Source: Lamellibrachia satsuma (Eukaryota; Annelida; Polychaeta; Sabellida; Siboglinidae). Taken from it: a stretch of DNA of 64,000 nucleotides. Made by a program: the position numbers and the translations under genes. The DNA lies in the NCBI GenBank assembly GCA_033239005.1, contig BSQZ01000039.1:1385816-1449815 (forward strand). Direction: 5' to 3'. How positions within the stretch are numbered: the stretch's first letter is position 1; every line of letters begins with the position of its first letter. The notes under the pieces are model-generated. The model saw nothing but the letters and a program-made list of their open reading frames with translations, was not told the DNA's origin and searched no databases. Below, piece after piece: positions 36,661-48,986 of the stretch.

Positions 36661-38420
36661 TCAACTATGTGAACAAGTTCTGTGAATCTCTGGCCCATCC
36701 GTATCTTATAATCTCCTAACAGCTGTGAACATCATTCATTGGTTATATCCAGTATTATGTGATGGTTCATTTCATCTACATTTTGCTTTTTTCATGGCCG
36801 GCTTTAATTGTTAAACAATCTACAAAATTTTCCAGAATCTACAATCTTCTTGAACGTTCTATTAACTTCAGGTCATACAACGCTAACACTGTGACAACAT
36901 GCCATTGACCTTTCATGATGACAAATGGAACATTGACCTTAAGAAAATGCAGGTAATTATAAAATTCTAAACATGGAACAAAGTATGAGTTGACCTTCGC
37001 ACCCTGTCCTGAGGTGATATAACAACTGATTAAATCAGTATGGTGTGATTAGGCTTTCAAGCATTCAGCTTGTCAACAGTGCAATATATCAGATCAGATC
37101 AGAGAAATGCATTTACTGGGTATGTAAGAAATACAGCCAGTTTACTCAGCCTATATTACGTCAAAGTTTAGTGCTTAACAAACTTATATTTCTGTTCAAG
37201 CAGTTCAAAAAAATCACCAGACATTTATAATAATTGGGGACCACATTGTGACCTTGTCAAAGCATGTTTACAATAATCCATGTGGTGACCACCATTTTCA
37301 GTAGATTGTGATGCTTTATGTCTATTTTGTTAGGTCAACTATCAACTTATTAGTAATAAATTTATTCGATTAGCAACCAGAGAAGTTGAACAATACAATC
37401 AAGTTACCTGCTACAGAAACTGTTATTAAATTCAAACTGCCGACAGAGTTGTGGTGAAGCCAGGTGTATTTGACTGTGTGCACAATCGGGCATAAACCAT
37501 ATAACCAATTTTGATCTCAGTTGTCATTATTATAATTTAATCCGATCTTTTTATTGTAATAACTTTACAACTTGTTTAAATCATTCAATTAAATCAAACT
37601 AGATTTTAACTATCTGGTAAAACAAAAAGTCACAATCACAGAAAAGGATGATTTTAACTTAAATATTATAACAAAATGTTTTATTTATCACACAAAATAT
37701 CAACATAAACATGTTGGAGCTATCCCACATCATATACAAACCATGGTTTGTGCAAGGCTATGGAAGAACGTTGGCAATTATATTTTGGGGAGGTAGATAG
37801 TCAGGAAATAAAAAGACGCTCCAGGAGTCGAACGTCATCTGTCAACAGGGGTAGGGAATGAACGGTCCTGAACATCTGTGCAGTTATGTGACACATGGAT
37901 GTATCAGCTGAGAAATGCTGGGTGATTTTTTTTCGGGCCATCATGCGTATTTTCTGAGAAATACAAAATGTAATGCATTTTGAGGTAACCTGTGGAGATT
38001 TTTCACTTCCATTTCATTCATATAGCCTAATCCAACACTGCTGCAATACTCCACATTTTCAGCTGCATATAGCATTTTATCTTCAAAGTTATTTTACAGT
38101 GTCTCTACATACATTAGCACTACTGACATTACCCGCTACTAACAGCAGTTGTTACAATGCCAGCACTTGTCACATGCTCTTAGAGTAGCTGTAACAATAT
38201 TAGAACAATGTACACATCATGGACTGACACAAACAACATATTTGAAGCCATTAACAAGCGAGGTAATTATAAGTATTAAAGATAATCATATGACGTGTCA
38301 TATCATTTTATTCCTGAAGACTTTTGATTAATTAGCAATAATATCTTTATTATAACATAGACTAGACAAATGCATTAATTGCCAATGTCCTATTTCAGAC
38401 TGCTACGAACAATAGTAACC

Positions 38421-38421
<1 letters not shown>

Positions 38422-38481
<60 letters not shown>
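38422..38481. repeat. (TA)n microsatellite with a short TG tail
   Basis: About 30 TA units followed by TGTGTGTGTGCATG. Confidence 0.97.
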
Positions 38482-38490
<9 letters not shown>

Positions 38491-40078
38491 CATGTGCAAA
38501 TTATGAATGACAAGCACATTAGGTTGAACAAAAGATAATTATATTTGTTCAGCCTAAAATAACAATTAATGCCTATAGCAAGTTGGCAACTAGTGCTAGT
38601 GCATTGACCCACATCATTGGTCCAAGAAATATGTGGTTCACATGCACCAACCTGGTTATTCAAACAAATAAATGTTATCTTTAGCAGCGCTGATACAGCT
38701 GCCAAACATTACACAAACAACTGAGAAAAATTTATATTTTCCAAAATATCAATTGACAATATCGTTGTCCTTCCATGGTAAGTGTGTTGTTATACAACAA
38801 CAATTCTTGCAGTTGTGGGTCATTTGACTGATTTTATCAATACACCTGCTAATGCTGCTCACAAGTTATCCAACTTTTCCTGTTCAAATGATTTGGACAA
38901 AAAGTGTACTCTAACCCATTCAAATAAAAACAGACATCAGATTGCATGCCATAGCCCATTTGGTTGACAAGTTCCATGTGGATGGATAGTGATGTATGTA
39001 ACACAGAATTCAGCCCAAGTACCGGTTTTCCAGACAAGGCTTGGATCAGTTGATGTACATAGATAAAAACATTAATGAAAGCACACAGATGGCAACCAAC
39101 AACAATACTAGTAATATAGATAGGATGATTGTAATAGTACAACTGTACAGTTTTCATTTAACTGATATATGAGTCGAATCAGAGCAACTTGAAAATAAGG
39201 AAACAAAGACATTTGCACCTAAATAAACCAAACAACATTTGGCATATACTGTGTATGTAGGTTCTTGATTAACATATTGCAAGCTAAAACAGTCACAGAC
39301 TGGCTTGGCTGGTAGAGGCTTTATTCTACTAGGTATCTTGTATCAACTTGCATGGTCAATGCCAGCGTGCAATTTAGCTTTCTAGTTGCCAATATTTATT
39401 GTATTCATGTACGATCATATCTCAAGTGATGAATAGTATATCTGAAATGCTGACTGGGAATGACGCACTGATAATTTGATGGGTCGAAAGATGAACATTA
39501 TCATCATTACTCTGCAATTATTATGAAGATGTCTATTTGTTGAAGTCAACTCTGTGAATTTCAATGGAAGCAGTATACAAGCACAAATACAGTTGCACAA
39601 ATCTGCGCCATACCCATGGTCGCTCTTACGAATTACAGCCGGTCTTGGGCCAGTTGGGGGGACTTTGTTTATGCTCACTTTACGTCACTACGTGTTGACT
39701 GAGTGTGGGTGTACGACAGTTTTTATACATGATCAGAGACAAAAGAATAGGGAAAATACCAACTTCCCGTCCAGTGCAAAATGGATCATTTCAATTATCG
39801 TTGTATGCACTGGTGGTGGAGGCTTCACAACCTTAAAACGTCTACTCTAGCTTACAGACTACGCCCGGCTACTCCTAGCCACTACCACGACGTCTAGCAT
39901 GAATCAGTTGTCCCCACTCCAACAATTTGCAGACCATTTTATGCCCCTTCAGTCTCGTAAATGACAGCTGGTGATATAACAACGGGATGCATTTACATCA
40001 CTACCAATGATACGGATGCTCACTGATGATATATACTAGATATGCACAGGCAAGACATCGTTAAATAACAAAGTTTAC
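38482..40078. other. No gene recognised
   Basis: AT-rich up to about 39.6 kb, then more mixed composition approaching the candidate first exon. No repeat seen. Confidence 0.45.
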
Positions 40079-40210
40079 CTTTATTCCCCGACGTTCGCGT
40101 CCGTTTGCAAACGGAAGTTTTGATTACCCCGATGAGTCATACGTATTCATACGCGTGTGGCAGTGGCCCACTTTTCCGGCAATATCCTGTCAAAGAGTGC
40201 GCGCATAAAT
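40079..40210 (-). promoter_or_regulatory. Candidate CLIP1 promoter / untranslated first exon
   Basis: On the minus strand a relatively CpG-rich stretch (ACGCGTATGAATACGTATGA ... GGACGCGAACGTCGGGG) ends in AATAAAG followed by donor GTAAAC at 40078. The start exon at 23205-23350 has an acceptor before its ATG, so an upstream leader exon must exist. This is the best-looking site I see to the right. Link and transcription start are inference. Confidence 0.3.
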
Positions 40211-41770
40211 AGTTGTGTTTTAATAATTCTGATACACCAAATCACAATCGAATCGTTAAACTTAACGCACCGGGTGATTACGCGATACCGAGGTTAATAA
40301 AAACATCGCTGCTAACATTGAAACAACTGTCAATTTAACCTCAAATTCACGCCTCTTACTAAGACTCAGTCTGACTCTGAGTCATTCTTCAGGCTCGTGG
40401 CTGACATGTTTACGTTAGTTAAAGAGGCAAAACTATATACTTGTGTATGTCTTTGTTCAGCGGCACATTTGCTTCCACTTGGAATTGTTTTGACCGTATG
40501 ACCACATAATTTATTGGGTTCCTCGATCATCAGATCTTCTGGAGATCCTGTATTAATACGTGATATTCTTATGCTTAGCGGTACGCACGGTACCAGCTGA
40601 TTGTTGCAGTTAATAAAACGTTGTATAATAAATGTATATTTAATATTGAAAAAAATACCTGTAACAAATTATGCCAAATTATGACATCTAGGATTACGTT
40701 TTTGATTCCCTCTGGTAACCAATTGACCTACAAATAATAAAAATATAACCCACCGAACACAAAATCATGTTTTAAAACCATCAGTCATGAAAATGTGTTT
40801 GGAAAATGTTATATTGATATAAAAATGTTGGATCTGATAAACATTGTATGACCTTTCTTTAAAACACATTTATCAAACAATATTTTAATTATGTTACAAA
40901 TGTTTTAATAAAACATTATATAACTGTTTTGAAGAATGTGTTCTGATGTTTAAAAAACATCATTGCTTTAGATAATGTTTTAATTATAGTTGTTAAAACA
41001 TCACTGTAAAATGTAAACTTTTCTTAAAACATATTTATGATGTTTTGGGGCCAATATCCCCAAAACTGTACAATTGATCAAAATCGTGTCTTCTCTCTCT
41101 CAAAACGTGAACTTCAAAGTTAGGTTTAAATAAATGTCCACATGGATTGTCAACACCAAACACTTTCCGGACTTGTATAGCTTGCCTGCTTTATTAATTT
41201 TTAACATGATTAAAACAATTAAAACCAAAAAAAAATTAATAAATAGCATGTTAAATTGAAGTTTCCCAATTTTTTACCACTACGATAATAAAACGTTATT
41301 GTATTTTTTCTCTGAGTATACAGTGCAATTGAGGTATGTATCGGAGGTGTACAGTATAACAACCCTGTATAAAAAGTTAAAACACTGTTTGCCTATCCAT
41401 TGTCACCGGTTTATATGAGTTCACCATATTAATTTGTGATTGTTATTAATAGGTATGTAGACATATAATGCTATTATATTCATATTGAGCTAAAGAAGAA
41501 ATTCTCAAAAAAAGTATGGGGCAAAGACTAAATGTAAGGAAAATGTGGTACGCTAAAGTTCAAACTTATTTAATAGCGTTTTTAGTGAGTATCAACGACG
41601 GAAAGACCTACCTATAGAAAAATAGGAAAGATACTCCGTTTTTATATTGTTCATATACACAAGCAAATCCCCTTGTATAACTGCCTTGATGGCAGTACCA
41701 ATATTCAAGATATTTCCAAGAAATAAAAAAAAAGTTGAGTAGAAAGTATAAAAAACGAATTTGTGACGTG
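40211..41770. other. No gene recognised; cluster of ATGTTTT/AAAACAT words
   Basis: From 40760 to 41050 the 7-mers ATGTTTT and AAAACAT occur many times in both orientations, including near-palindromes. No fixed period and no coding potential seen. Confidence 0.5.
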
Positions 41771-41900
41771 TCCAACGTCATTGAGTGTCCAACGTCATTG
41801 AGTGTCCAACGTCATTGAGTGTCTAACGTCATTGAGTGTCCAACGTCATTGAGTGTCCAGCGTCATTGAGTGTCCAACGTCATTGAGTGTCCAACGTCAC
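41771..41900 (+). repeat. 17-bp tandem array, 8 copies
   Basis: TCCAACGTCATTGAGTG repeats at 17-bp steps from 41771 to 41890, with CTAACG and CCAGCG variants. Nearly every unit holds the half-CRE ACGTCA or CGTCA. Confidence 0.94.
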
Positions 41901-43745
41901 AAGCGGAAAAACTGATAAACACCGTTCAAAGCGCAAAATACATTGACGTACATAAACTACTGTGATCAATGCATCAGTGACGGTCATCTGCATGCAGTTG
42001 AGTACCATTTTGATTCACACAAGAAATATTTAGAGCGACTTATGGTCACATTTTATTTCTTTACATTGAAAGGTGTCAGAGAAGAAGGTGAATATCATAA
42101 ACTAATAAATACAATAATATTTATAGCGTTATTATATTTCGCAGTCATGTCTTCAAAAAACAAAACAAAAAGCAATACTAATTATAATAAGTTGATCGGT
42201 GAGTAAACTGATCTGCGAGTTATCAAAAAGTCTAAGTTGCTGGGTGACGACGCTGGACATGCCAAACTGAACAAAAGTTTAAGCTGCTGGGTGACGACGC
42301 TGGACATGCCAAACTGAACAAAAGTTTAAGCTGCTGGGTGACGACGCTGGACATGCCAAACTGAACAAAAGTTTAAGCTGCTGGGTGACGACGCTGGACA
42401 TGCCAAACTGAACAAAAGTTTAAGCTGCTGGGTGACGACGCTGGACATGCCAAACTGAACAAAAAGTCTAAGCTGCTGGGTGACGACGCTGGACATGCCA
42501 AACTGAACAAAAGTTTAAGCTGCTGGGTGACGACGCTGGACATGCCAAACTGAACAAAAAGTCTAAGCTGCTGGGTGACGACGCTGGACATGCCAAACTG
42601 AACAAAAGTTTAAGCTGCTGGGTGACGACGCTGGACATGCCAAACTGAACAAAAGTTTAAGCTGCTGGGTGACGACGCTGGACATGCCAAACTGAACAAA
42701 AGTTTAAGCTGCTGTGTGACGACGCTGGACATGCCAAACTGAACAAAAGTTTAAGCAGCTGGGTGACGACGCTGGACATGCCAAACTGAACAAAAGTTTA
42801 AGCTGCTGGGTGACGACGCTGGACATGCCAAACTGAACAAAAGTTTAAGCTGCTGGGTGACGACGCTGGACATGCCAAACTGAACAAAAAGTCTAAGCTG
42901 CTGGGTGACGACGCTGGACATGCCAAACTGAACAAAAAGTCTAAGCTGCTGGGTGGCGACGCTGGACATGCCAAACTGAACAAAAAGTTTAAGCTGCTGG
43001 GTGACGACGCTGGACATGCCAAACTGAACAAAAAGTCTAAGCTGCTGGGTGACGACGCTGGACATGCCAAACTGAACAAAAGTTTAAGCTGCTGGGTGAC
43101 GACGCTGGACATGCCAAACTGAACAAAAAGTCTAAGCTGCTGGGTGACGACGCTGGACATGCCAAACTGAACAAAAAGTTTAAGCTGCTGGGTGACGACG
43201 CTGGACATGCCAAACTGAACAAAAAGTCTAAGCTGCTGGGTGACGACGCTGGACATGCCAAACTGAACAAAAGTTTAAGCTGCTGGGTGACGACGCTGGA
43301 CATGCCAAACTGAACAAAAGTTTAAGCTGCTGGGTGACGACGCTGGACATGCCAAACTGAACAAAAAGTCTAAGCTGCTGGGTGACGACGCTGGACATGC
43401 CAAACTGAACAAAAAGTCTAAGCTGCTGGGTGGCGACGCTGGACATGCCAAACTGAACAAAAAGTCTAAGCTGCTGGGTGGCGACGCTGGACATGCCAAA
43501 CTGAACAAGAGTTTAAGCTGCTGGGTGACGACGCTGGACATGCCAAACTGAACAAAAAGTCTAAGCTGCTGGGTGACGACGCTGGACATGCCAAACTGAA
43601 CAAAAAGTCTAAGTTGCTGGGTGACGACGCTGGACATGCCAAACTGAACAAAAAGTCTAAGCTGCTGGGTGACGACGCTGGACATGCCAAACTGAACAAA
43701 AGTTTAAGCTGCTGGGTGACGATGCTGAACAAGCCAAACTGAACA

Positions 43746-44159
43746 AAAAGTTGTTACAAGTAAATCGGCTGACAGTAAATAGCAGTGACGTCCTCTTTTA
43801 CGGTCACAATGAGTCATGTACACGTTGCTCTTCCTAAACACGAAATAAAGTCAGACGTTTTTTAGTAAGAAATTAATGTTCCAAACAAACTGTGGTGACG
43901 CCCGACACTTGTTGTGTTCAGTAAAAAGAAAAATTCTGCTAACGCCCTCTCCAGGAAAAGGATATCATATGTCCCAAAAACAGACCAATGCGTTGAGGAA
44001 GGATACAAAGAGGATCTGTAATATCGTGACTGGGCATTGAATAACTTGTGATGGAGGTGCAAAATATTCCAGTCAAGAAGCCAGTTGAAAAAACAAAACA
44101 AAAAGCAATACTAATTATAATAAGTTGATCGGTGAGTAAGCTGATCTGCGAGTTATCAA
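43746..44159 (+). repeat. Satellite spacer, copy 1
   Basis: Begins AGTTGTTACAAGTAAATCGG and ends GATCTGCGAGTTATCAAAAA. It includes GTGACGTCCTC, AATGAGTCATGT (an AP-1-like TGAGTCA) and ACAAAACAAAAAGC. No convincing ORF. Confidence 0.9.
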
Positions 44160-45491
44160 AAAGTCTAAGCTGCTGGGTGACGACGCTGGACATGCCAAAC
44201 TGAACAAAAGTCTAAACTGCTGGGTGACGACGCTGGACATGCCAAACTGAACAAAAAGTCTAAGCTGCTGGGTGACGACGCTGGACATGCCAAACTGAAC
44301 AAAAGTTTAAGCTGCTGGGTGACGACGCTGGACATGCCAAACTGAACAAAAAGTCTAAGCTGCTGGGTGACGACGCTGGACATGCCAAACTGAACAAAAG
44401 TCTAAGTTGCTGGGTGACGACGCTGGACATGCCAAACTGAACAAAAAGTCTAAGCTGCTGGGTGACGACGCTGGACATGCCAAACTGAACAAAAAGTCTA
44501 AGCTGCTGGGTGACGACGCTGGACATGCCAAACTGAACAAAAAGTCTAAGCTGCTGGGTGACGACGCTGGACATGCCAAACTGAACAAAAGTTTAAGCTG
44601 CTGGGTGACGACGCTGGACATGCCAAACTGAACAAAAAGTCTAAGCTGCTGGGTGACGACGCTGGACATGCCAAACTGAACAAAAGTCTAAGTTGCTGGG
44701 TGACGACGCTGGACATGCCAAACTGAACAAAAAGTCTAAGCTGCTGGGTGACGACGCTGGACATGCCAAACTGAACAAAAAGTCTAAGCTGCTGGGTGAC
44801 GACGCTGGACATGCCAAACTGAACAAAAAGTCTAAGTTGCTGGGTGACGACGCTGAACATGCCAAACTGAACAAAAAGTCTAAGTTGCTGGGTGACGACG
44901 CTGGACATGCCAAACTGAACAAAAGTTTAAGCTGCTGGGTGGCGACGCTGGACATGCCAAACTGAACAAAAAGTCTAAGCTGCTGGGTGGCGACGCTGGA
45001 CATGCCAAACTGAACAAGAGTTTAAGCTGCTGGGTGACGACGCTGGACATGCCAAACTGAACAAAAAGTCTAAGCTGCTGGGTGACGACGCTGGACATGC
45101 CAAACTGAACAAAAAGTCTAAGTTGCTGGGTGACGACGCTGGACATGCCAAACTGAACAAAAAGTCTAAGCTGCTGGGTGGCGACGCTGGACATGCCAAA
45201 CTGAACAAAAGTCTAAGCTGCTGGGTGGCGACGCTGGACATGCCAAACTGAACAAGAGTTTAAGCTGCTGGGTGACGACGCTGGACATGCCAAACTGAAC
45301 AAAAGTCTAAGCTGCTGGGTGACGACGCTGGACATGCCAAACTGAACAAAAAGTCTAAGTTGCTGGGTGACGACGCTGGACATGCCAAACTGAACAAAAA
45401 GTCTAAGCTGCTGGGTGACGACGCTGGACATGCCAAACTGAACAAAAGTTTAAGCTGCTGGGTGACGATGCTGAACAAGCCAAACTGAACA

Positions 45492-45903
45492 AAAAGTTGT
45501 TACAAGTAAATCGGCTGACAGTAAATAGCAGTGACGTCCTCTTTTACGGTCACAATGAGTCATGTACACGTTGCTCTTCCTAAACACGAAATAAAGTCAG
45601 ACGTTTTTAGTAAGAAATTAATGTTCCAAACAAACTGTGGTGACGCCCGACACTTGTTGTGTTCAGTAAAAGAAAAATTCTGCTAACGCCCTCTCCAGGA
45701 AAAGGATATCATATGTCCCAAAAACAGACCAATGCGTTGAGGAAGGATACAAAGAGGATCTGTAATATCGTGACTGGGCATTGAATAACTTGTGATGGAG
45801 GTGCAAAATATTCCAGTCAAGAAGCCAGTTGAAAAAACAAAACAAAAAGCAATACTAATTATAATAAGTTGATCGGTGAGTAAGCTGATCTGCGAGTTAT
45901 CAA
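45492..45903 (+). repeat. Satellite spacer, copy 2
   Basis: Same as copy 1 except for small indels in homopolymers, e.g. ACGTTTTTAG for ACGTTTTTTAG near 45605 and one A fewer near 45670. Confidence 0.9.
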
Positions 45904-47237
45904 AAAGTCTAAGCTGCTGGGTGACGACGCTGGACATGCCAAACTGAACAAAAGTCTAAACTGCTGGGTGACGACGCTGGACATGCCAAACTGAACAAAA
46001 AGTCTAAGCTGCTGGGTGACGACGCTGGACATGCCAAACTGAACAAAAGTTTAAGCTGCTGGGTGACGACGCTGGACATGCCAAACTGAACAAAAAGTCT
46101 AAGCTGCTGGGTGACGACGCTGGACATGCCAAACTGAACAAAAGTCTAAGTTGCTGGGTGACGACGCTGGACATGCCAAACTGAACAAAAAGTCTAAGCT
46201 GCTGGGTGACGACGCTGGACATGCCAAACTGAACAAAAAGTCTAAGCTGCTGGGTGACGACGCTGGACATGCCAAACTGAACAAAAAGTCTAAGCTGCTG
46301 GGTGACGACGCTGGACATGCCAAACTGAACAAAAGTTTAAGCTGCTGGGTGACGACGCTGGACATGCCAAACTGAACAAAAAGTCTAAGCTGCTGGGTGA
46401 CGACGCTGGACATGCCAAACTGAACAAAAGTCTAAGTTGCTGGGTGACGACGCTGGACATGCCAAACTGAACAAAAAGTCTAAGCTGCTGGGTGACGACG
46501 CTGGACATGCCAAACTGAACAAAAAGTCTAAGCTGCTGGGTGACGACGCTGGACATGCCAAACTGAACAAAAAGTCTAAGTTGCTGGGTGACGACGCTGA
46601 ACATGCCAAACTGAACAAAAAGTCTAAGTTGCTGGGTGACGACGCTGGACATGCCAAACTGAACAAAAGTTTAAGCTGCTGGGTGGCGATGCTGGACATG
46701 CCAAACTGAACAAAAAGTCTAAGCTGCTGGGTGGCGACGCTGGACATGCCAAACTGAACAAGAGTTTAAGCTGCTGGGTGACGACGCTGGACATGCCAAA
46801 CTGAACAAAAAGTCTAAGCTGCTGGGTGACGACGCTGGACATGCCAAACTGAACAAAAAGTCTAAGTTGCTGGGTGACGACGCTGGACATGCCAAACTGA
46901 ACAAAAAGTCTAAGCTGCTGGGTGGCGACGCTGGACATGCCAAACTGAACAAAAAGTCTAAGCTGCTGGGTGGCGACGCTGGACATGCCAAACTGAACAA
47001 GAGTTTAAGCTGCTGGGTGACGACGCTGGACATGCCAAACTGAACAAAAAGTCTAAGCTGCTGGGTGACGACGCTGGACATGCCAAACTGAACAAAAAGT
47101 CTAAGCTGCTGGGTGACGACGCTGGACATGCCAAACTGAACAAAAAGTCTAAGCTGCTGGGTGACGACGCTGGACATGCCAAACTGAACAAAAGTTTAAG
47201 CTGCTGGGTGACGATGCTGAACAAGCCAAACTGAACA

Positions 47238-47651
47238 AAAAGTTGTTACAAGTAAATCGGCTGACAGTAAATAGCAGTGACGTCCTCTTTTACGGTCACA
47301 ATGAGTCATGTACACGTTGCTCTTCCTAAACACGAAATAAAGTCAGACGTTTTTTAGTAAGAAATTAATGTTCCAAACAAACTGTGGTGACGCCCGACAC
47401 TTGTTGTGTTCAGTAAAAAGAAAAATTCTGCTAACGCCCTCTCCAGGAAAAGGATATCATATGTCCCAAAAACAGACCAATGCGTTGAGGAAGGATACAA
47501 AGAGGATCTGTAATATCGTGACTGGGCATTGAATAACTTGTGATGGAGGTGCAAAATATTCCAGTCAAGAAGCCAGTTGAAAAAACAAAACAAAAAGCAA
47601 TACTAATTATAATAAGTTGATCGGTGAGTAAGCTGATCTGCGAGTTATCAA
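47238..47651 (+). repeat. Satellite spacer, copy 3
   Basis: Essentially identical to copy 1, exactly 1746 bp after copy 2. Confidence 0.9.
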
Positions 47652-48460
47652 AAAGTCTAAGCTGCTGGGTGACGACGCTGGACATGCCAAACTGAACAAA
47701 AGTCTAAACTGCTGGGTGACGACGCTGGACATGCCAAACTGAACAAAAAGTCTAAGCTGCTGGGTGACGACGCTGGACATGCCAAACTGAACAAAAGTTT
47801 AAGCTGCTGGGTGACGACGCTGGACATGCCAAACTGAACAAAAAGTCTAAGCTGCTGGGTGACGACGCTGGACATGCCAAACTGAACAAAAGTCTAAGTT
47901 GCTGGGTGACGACGCTGGACATGCCAAACTGAACAAAAAGTCTAAGCTGCTGGGTGACGACGCTGGACATGCCAAACTGAACAAAAGTTTAAGCTGCTGG
48001 GTGACGACGCTGGACATGCCAAACTGAACAAAAAGTCTAAGCTGCTGGGTGACGACGCTGGACATGCCAAACTGAACAAAAGTTTAAGCTGCTGGGTGAC
48101 GACGCTGGACATGCCAAACTGAACAAAAAGTATAAGCTGCTGGGTGACGACGCTGGACATGCCAAACTGAACAAAAAGTCTAAGCTGCTGGGTGACGACG
48201 CTGGACATGCCAAACTGAACAAAAAGTCTAAGCTGCTGGGTGACGACGCTGGACATGCCAAACTGAACAAAAAGTCTAAGCTGCTGGGTGACGACGCTGG
48301 ACATGCCAAACTGAACAAAAAGTCTAAGTTGCTGGGTGACGACGCTGAACATGCCAAACTGAACAAAAAGTCTAAGTTGCTGGGTGACGACGCTGGACAT
48401 GCCAAACTGAACAAAAGTTTAAGCTGCTGGGTGGCGATGCTGAACAAGCCAAACTGAACA

Positions 48461-48800
48461 AAAAGTTGTTACAAGTAAATCGGCTGACAGTAAATAGCAG
48501 TGACGTCCTCTTTTACGGTCACAATGAGTCATGTACACGTTGCTCTTCCTAAACACGAAATAAAGTCAGACGTTTTTTAGTAAGAAATTAATGTTCCAAA
48601 CAAACTGTGGTGACGCCCGACACTTGTTGTGTTCAGTAAAAAGAAAAATTCTGCTAACGCGCTCTCCAGGAAAAGGATATCATATGTCCCAAAAACAAAC
48701 CAATGCGTTGAGGAAGGATACAAAGATGATCTGTAATATCGTGACTGGGCATTGAATAACTTGTGATGGAGGTGCAATATATTCCAGTCAAGAAGCCAGT
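48461..48800 (+). repeat. Satellite spacer, copy 4, truncated
   Basis: Matches the others until TTCCAGTCAAGAAGCCAGT near 48800, then changes to unrelated sequence. It has more substitutions (GCGCTCTCC, AAACAAACC, AAAGATGATC). The missing right end of the spacer (about 85 bp, ACAAAACAAAAAGC to GTTATC) appears instead at the far left of the satellite, 42157-42228. Confidence 0.85.
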
Positions 48801-48860
48801 GTAAGAGAAGTCGTAGGGGAAGAATGGTTGCCAAGAAGTTGCAACTAAACCGCTGATATT

Positions 48861-48986
48861 ATGTCATCCTTTCAGCAGCAGCTCGCAGAACAAACGACAA
48901 CACAACATGTGAAGGCCGGTCGTCTGCAGCGAGAAGTGAATGAGTTCATAAATATACCGGATAACTCTTCATTCCTCCCAGGCAAG
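48861..48986 (+). CDS. Exon-like ORF, copy A of the duplicated segment
   Basis: Opens with ATG at 48861 and gives 42 codons, 'MSSFQQQLAEQTTTQHVKAG' then 'RLQREVNEFINIPDNS', ending '...LPGK' at a strong donor (AAG then GTAAGG). Copy B (59893-59978) keeps the frame with mostly conservative changes (IPDNSS to VPDNSI) and silent ones (GGC to GGA), which suggests coding origin. I cannot name the family. No partner exon is certain downstream, so it may be a gene fragment carried by the duplication. Confidence 0.4.

Larger units (their letters stand above)
34433..38421. other. No gene recognised; scattered SINE pieces
   Basis: AT-rich, with no exon or RNA gene I can support. The two SINE pieces are listed separately. 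Confidence 0.45.
42235..48460 (+). repeat. 47/48-bp satellite, about 104 monomers, in a 1746-bp higher-order repeat
   Basis: The monomer reads CTGCTGGGTGACGACGCTGG then ACATGCCAAACTGAACAAAA. It ends in GTTTAAG (usually 47 bp) or AGTCTAAG (48 bp). Blocks: 42235-43745 (about 31 monomers), 44160-45490 (28), 45904-47236 (28), 47652-48460 (17), separated by a 415-bp non-satellite spacer. Spacer starts at 43751, 45497, 47243 and 48466 give periods of 1746, 1746 and 1223 bp. Blocks 2 and 3 are almost identical monomer for monomer. ORFs here (16-residue period on plus; 'VVTQQLRLFVQFGMSS' and 'SLACPASSPSS' on minus) are most simply repeat artefacts. Confidence 0.95.

Noticed and set aside
42240..48440. 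Many overlapping minus-strand ORFs of 60-150 codons
   Set aside because: They are frames of the 47/48-bp satellite, open in more than one frame at once, with no non-repetitive domain.
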